This document shows positions 63,705 to 64,000 of a stretch of DNA of 64,000 nucleotides, piece by piece. Under the pieces are notes generated by a model that worked only from the letters and a program-made list of their open reading frames with translations, was not told the origin of the DNA and did not search any database. Numbering within the stretch: the first letter of the stretch is position 1; each line of letters starts with the position of its first letter. This DNA comes from Paracoccaceae bacterium (GTDB lineage Bacteria; Pseudomonadota; Alphaproteobacteria; Rhodobacterales; Rhodobacteraceae). Where the stretch lies: NCBI GenBank assembly GCA_018222585.1, contig JAAFAB010000012.1, forward strand, positions 21,053 through 85,052. Direction: 5' to 3'. The position numbers were made by a program, and so were the translations under genes.

Positions 63705-64000
63705 GAGTAGAGACTCCTTTCAGTCTGGACGGGGGTGCATACCCCATGTTCGCTTGGCTTGAAAGGGTATTGCGGTGATGGCCCATATCAAGGCGGGCGA
63801 TGATATTCCGCAGGGGAACGCGCCGGGAGGGGGCTCTGCCCCCGTCAGGCTGCGCCTGCCTCCCCCGCAGTATGTCCGGCGATCGGATGGAACAGGGACA
63901 TGCTTTCATCCGGCGGCTGGAAATACTGGGGGGGGGGGGCAGCGCCCAGCCCCTTACGGCAAATGTTGAAATAATCGCTTCTGTTGGCCGCAAAGCGGCC
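63705..64000. other. Intergenic region upstream of asd with GC-rich repeat and G12 tract
   Basis: The asd promoter should lie near 63710-63770. From about 63820 there is a GC-rich stretch with nested stems (GGGGGCTCTGCCCCC; AGGCTGCGCCT) and an uninterrupted run of twelve G at 63928-63939. The arrangement, read on the minus strand as CCCCCC-AGTATTT, recalls a dispersed intergenic element seen in Rhodobacterales genomes (from memory). No gene seen; a plus-strand frame at 63775-63969 looks spurious. Confidence 0.5.

Noticed and set aside
63775..63969. A 64-codon frame upstream of asd
   Set aside because: It reads through the GC-rich repeat and G12 tract; composition is that of the repeat.

Overview
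The window is high-GC chromosomal DNA of an alphaproteobacterium, most likely Rhodobacterales (Rhodobacter/Paracoccus relatives). The evidence is the gene content: PuuD-type urate oxidation, DUF2794, DUF3775 and a DUF6478-like protein, a MutL carrying its own endonuclease motif, and accD-folC linkage. Codon use and GC content look uniform. I see no transposase, integrase, phage gene, CRISPR array, rRNA or tRNA, so this reads as core genome rather than an island. About 66 genes fill the window, and 17 neighbouring pairs overlap by exactly four bases.

Layout. 1-2.5 kb: end of a branched-chain-type ABC ATPase gene coupled to an acyl-CoA synthetase. 2.8-5.4 kb: hybrid histidine kinase and OmpR-type regulator. 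5.4-6.3 kb: lone HNH endonuclease. 6.3-9.9 kb: M20 amidohydrolase divergent from a two-gene saccharopine dehydrogenase pair (lysine catabolism). 9.9-14 kb: DUF3775, rmuC, mutL and a small secreted protein. 14-16.7 kb: puuD with two unknown envelope genes. 16.9-18.6 kb: glnK-amtB. 18.9-22.7 kb: class A PBP, MlaC-like and MlaA-like proteins. 22.9-26 kb: type I secretion ABC/MFP pair without a substrate nearby. 26.2-29.9 kb: RidA, GDPD, FemAB-like, phhB, MscS.

30-34 kb: GntR regulator, tyrosine phosphatase, Prx5-type peroxiredoxin, ferredoxin reductase, rsmD. 34-39.3 kb: DUF6653, map, sfsA, CinA-N, GNAT, AhpD-like, OmpA-like. 39.3-42.6 kb: LysR, two hypothetical proteins, and a lipoprotein with a 45-bp tandem repeat. 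42.6-48.6 kb: ilvD; then two CPBP proteases, accD and folC. 48.6-49 kb: an unusual intergenic region that may encode a small RNA. 49-55 kb: zapE, an MFS transporter, and a five-gene operon (nitroreductase, YaiI, HAD, ornithine cyclodeaminase-like, alpha/beta hydrolase). 55-64 kb: TetR with I78 inhibitor, cytochrome c', DUF2794, leucyl aminopeptidase with NlpC/P60, a degenerate HPt-like protein, carbonic anhydrase, a DUF4139 protein and asd.

Most of the region is ordinary housekeeping and metabolism, and no clear new multi-gene system is visible. The least explained signals are the promoter/terminator-bounded gap at 48.6-49 kb, a recurring GTAGGG-plus-hairpin element at 3' gene ends, spaced direct repeats before glnK, the in-frame repeat in front of a lipoprotein signal, the HNH protein with a possible modified-base reader, and the HPt-like protein that has lost its histidine.
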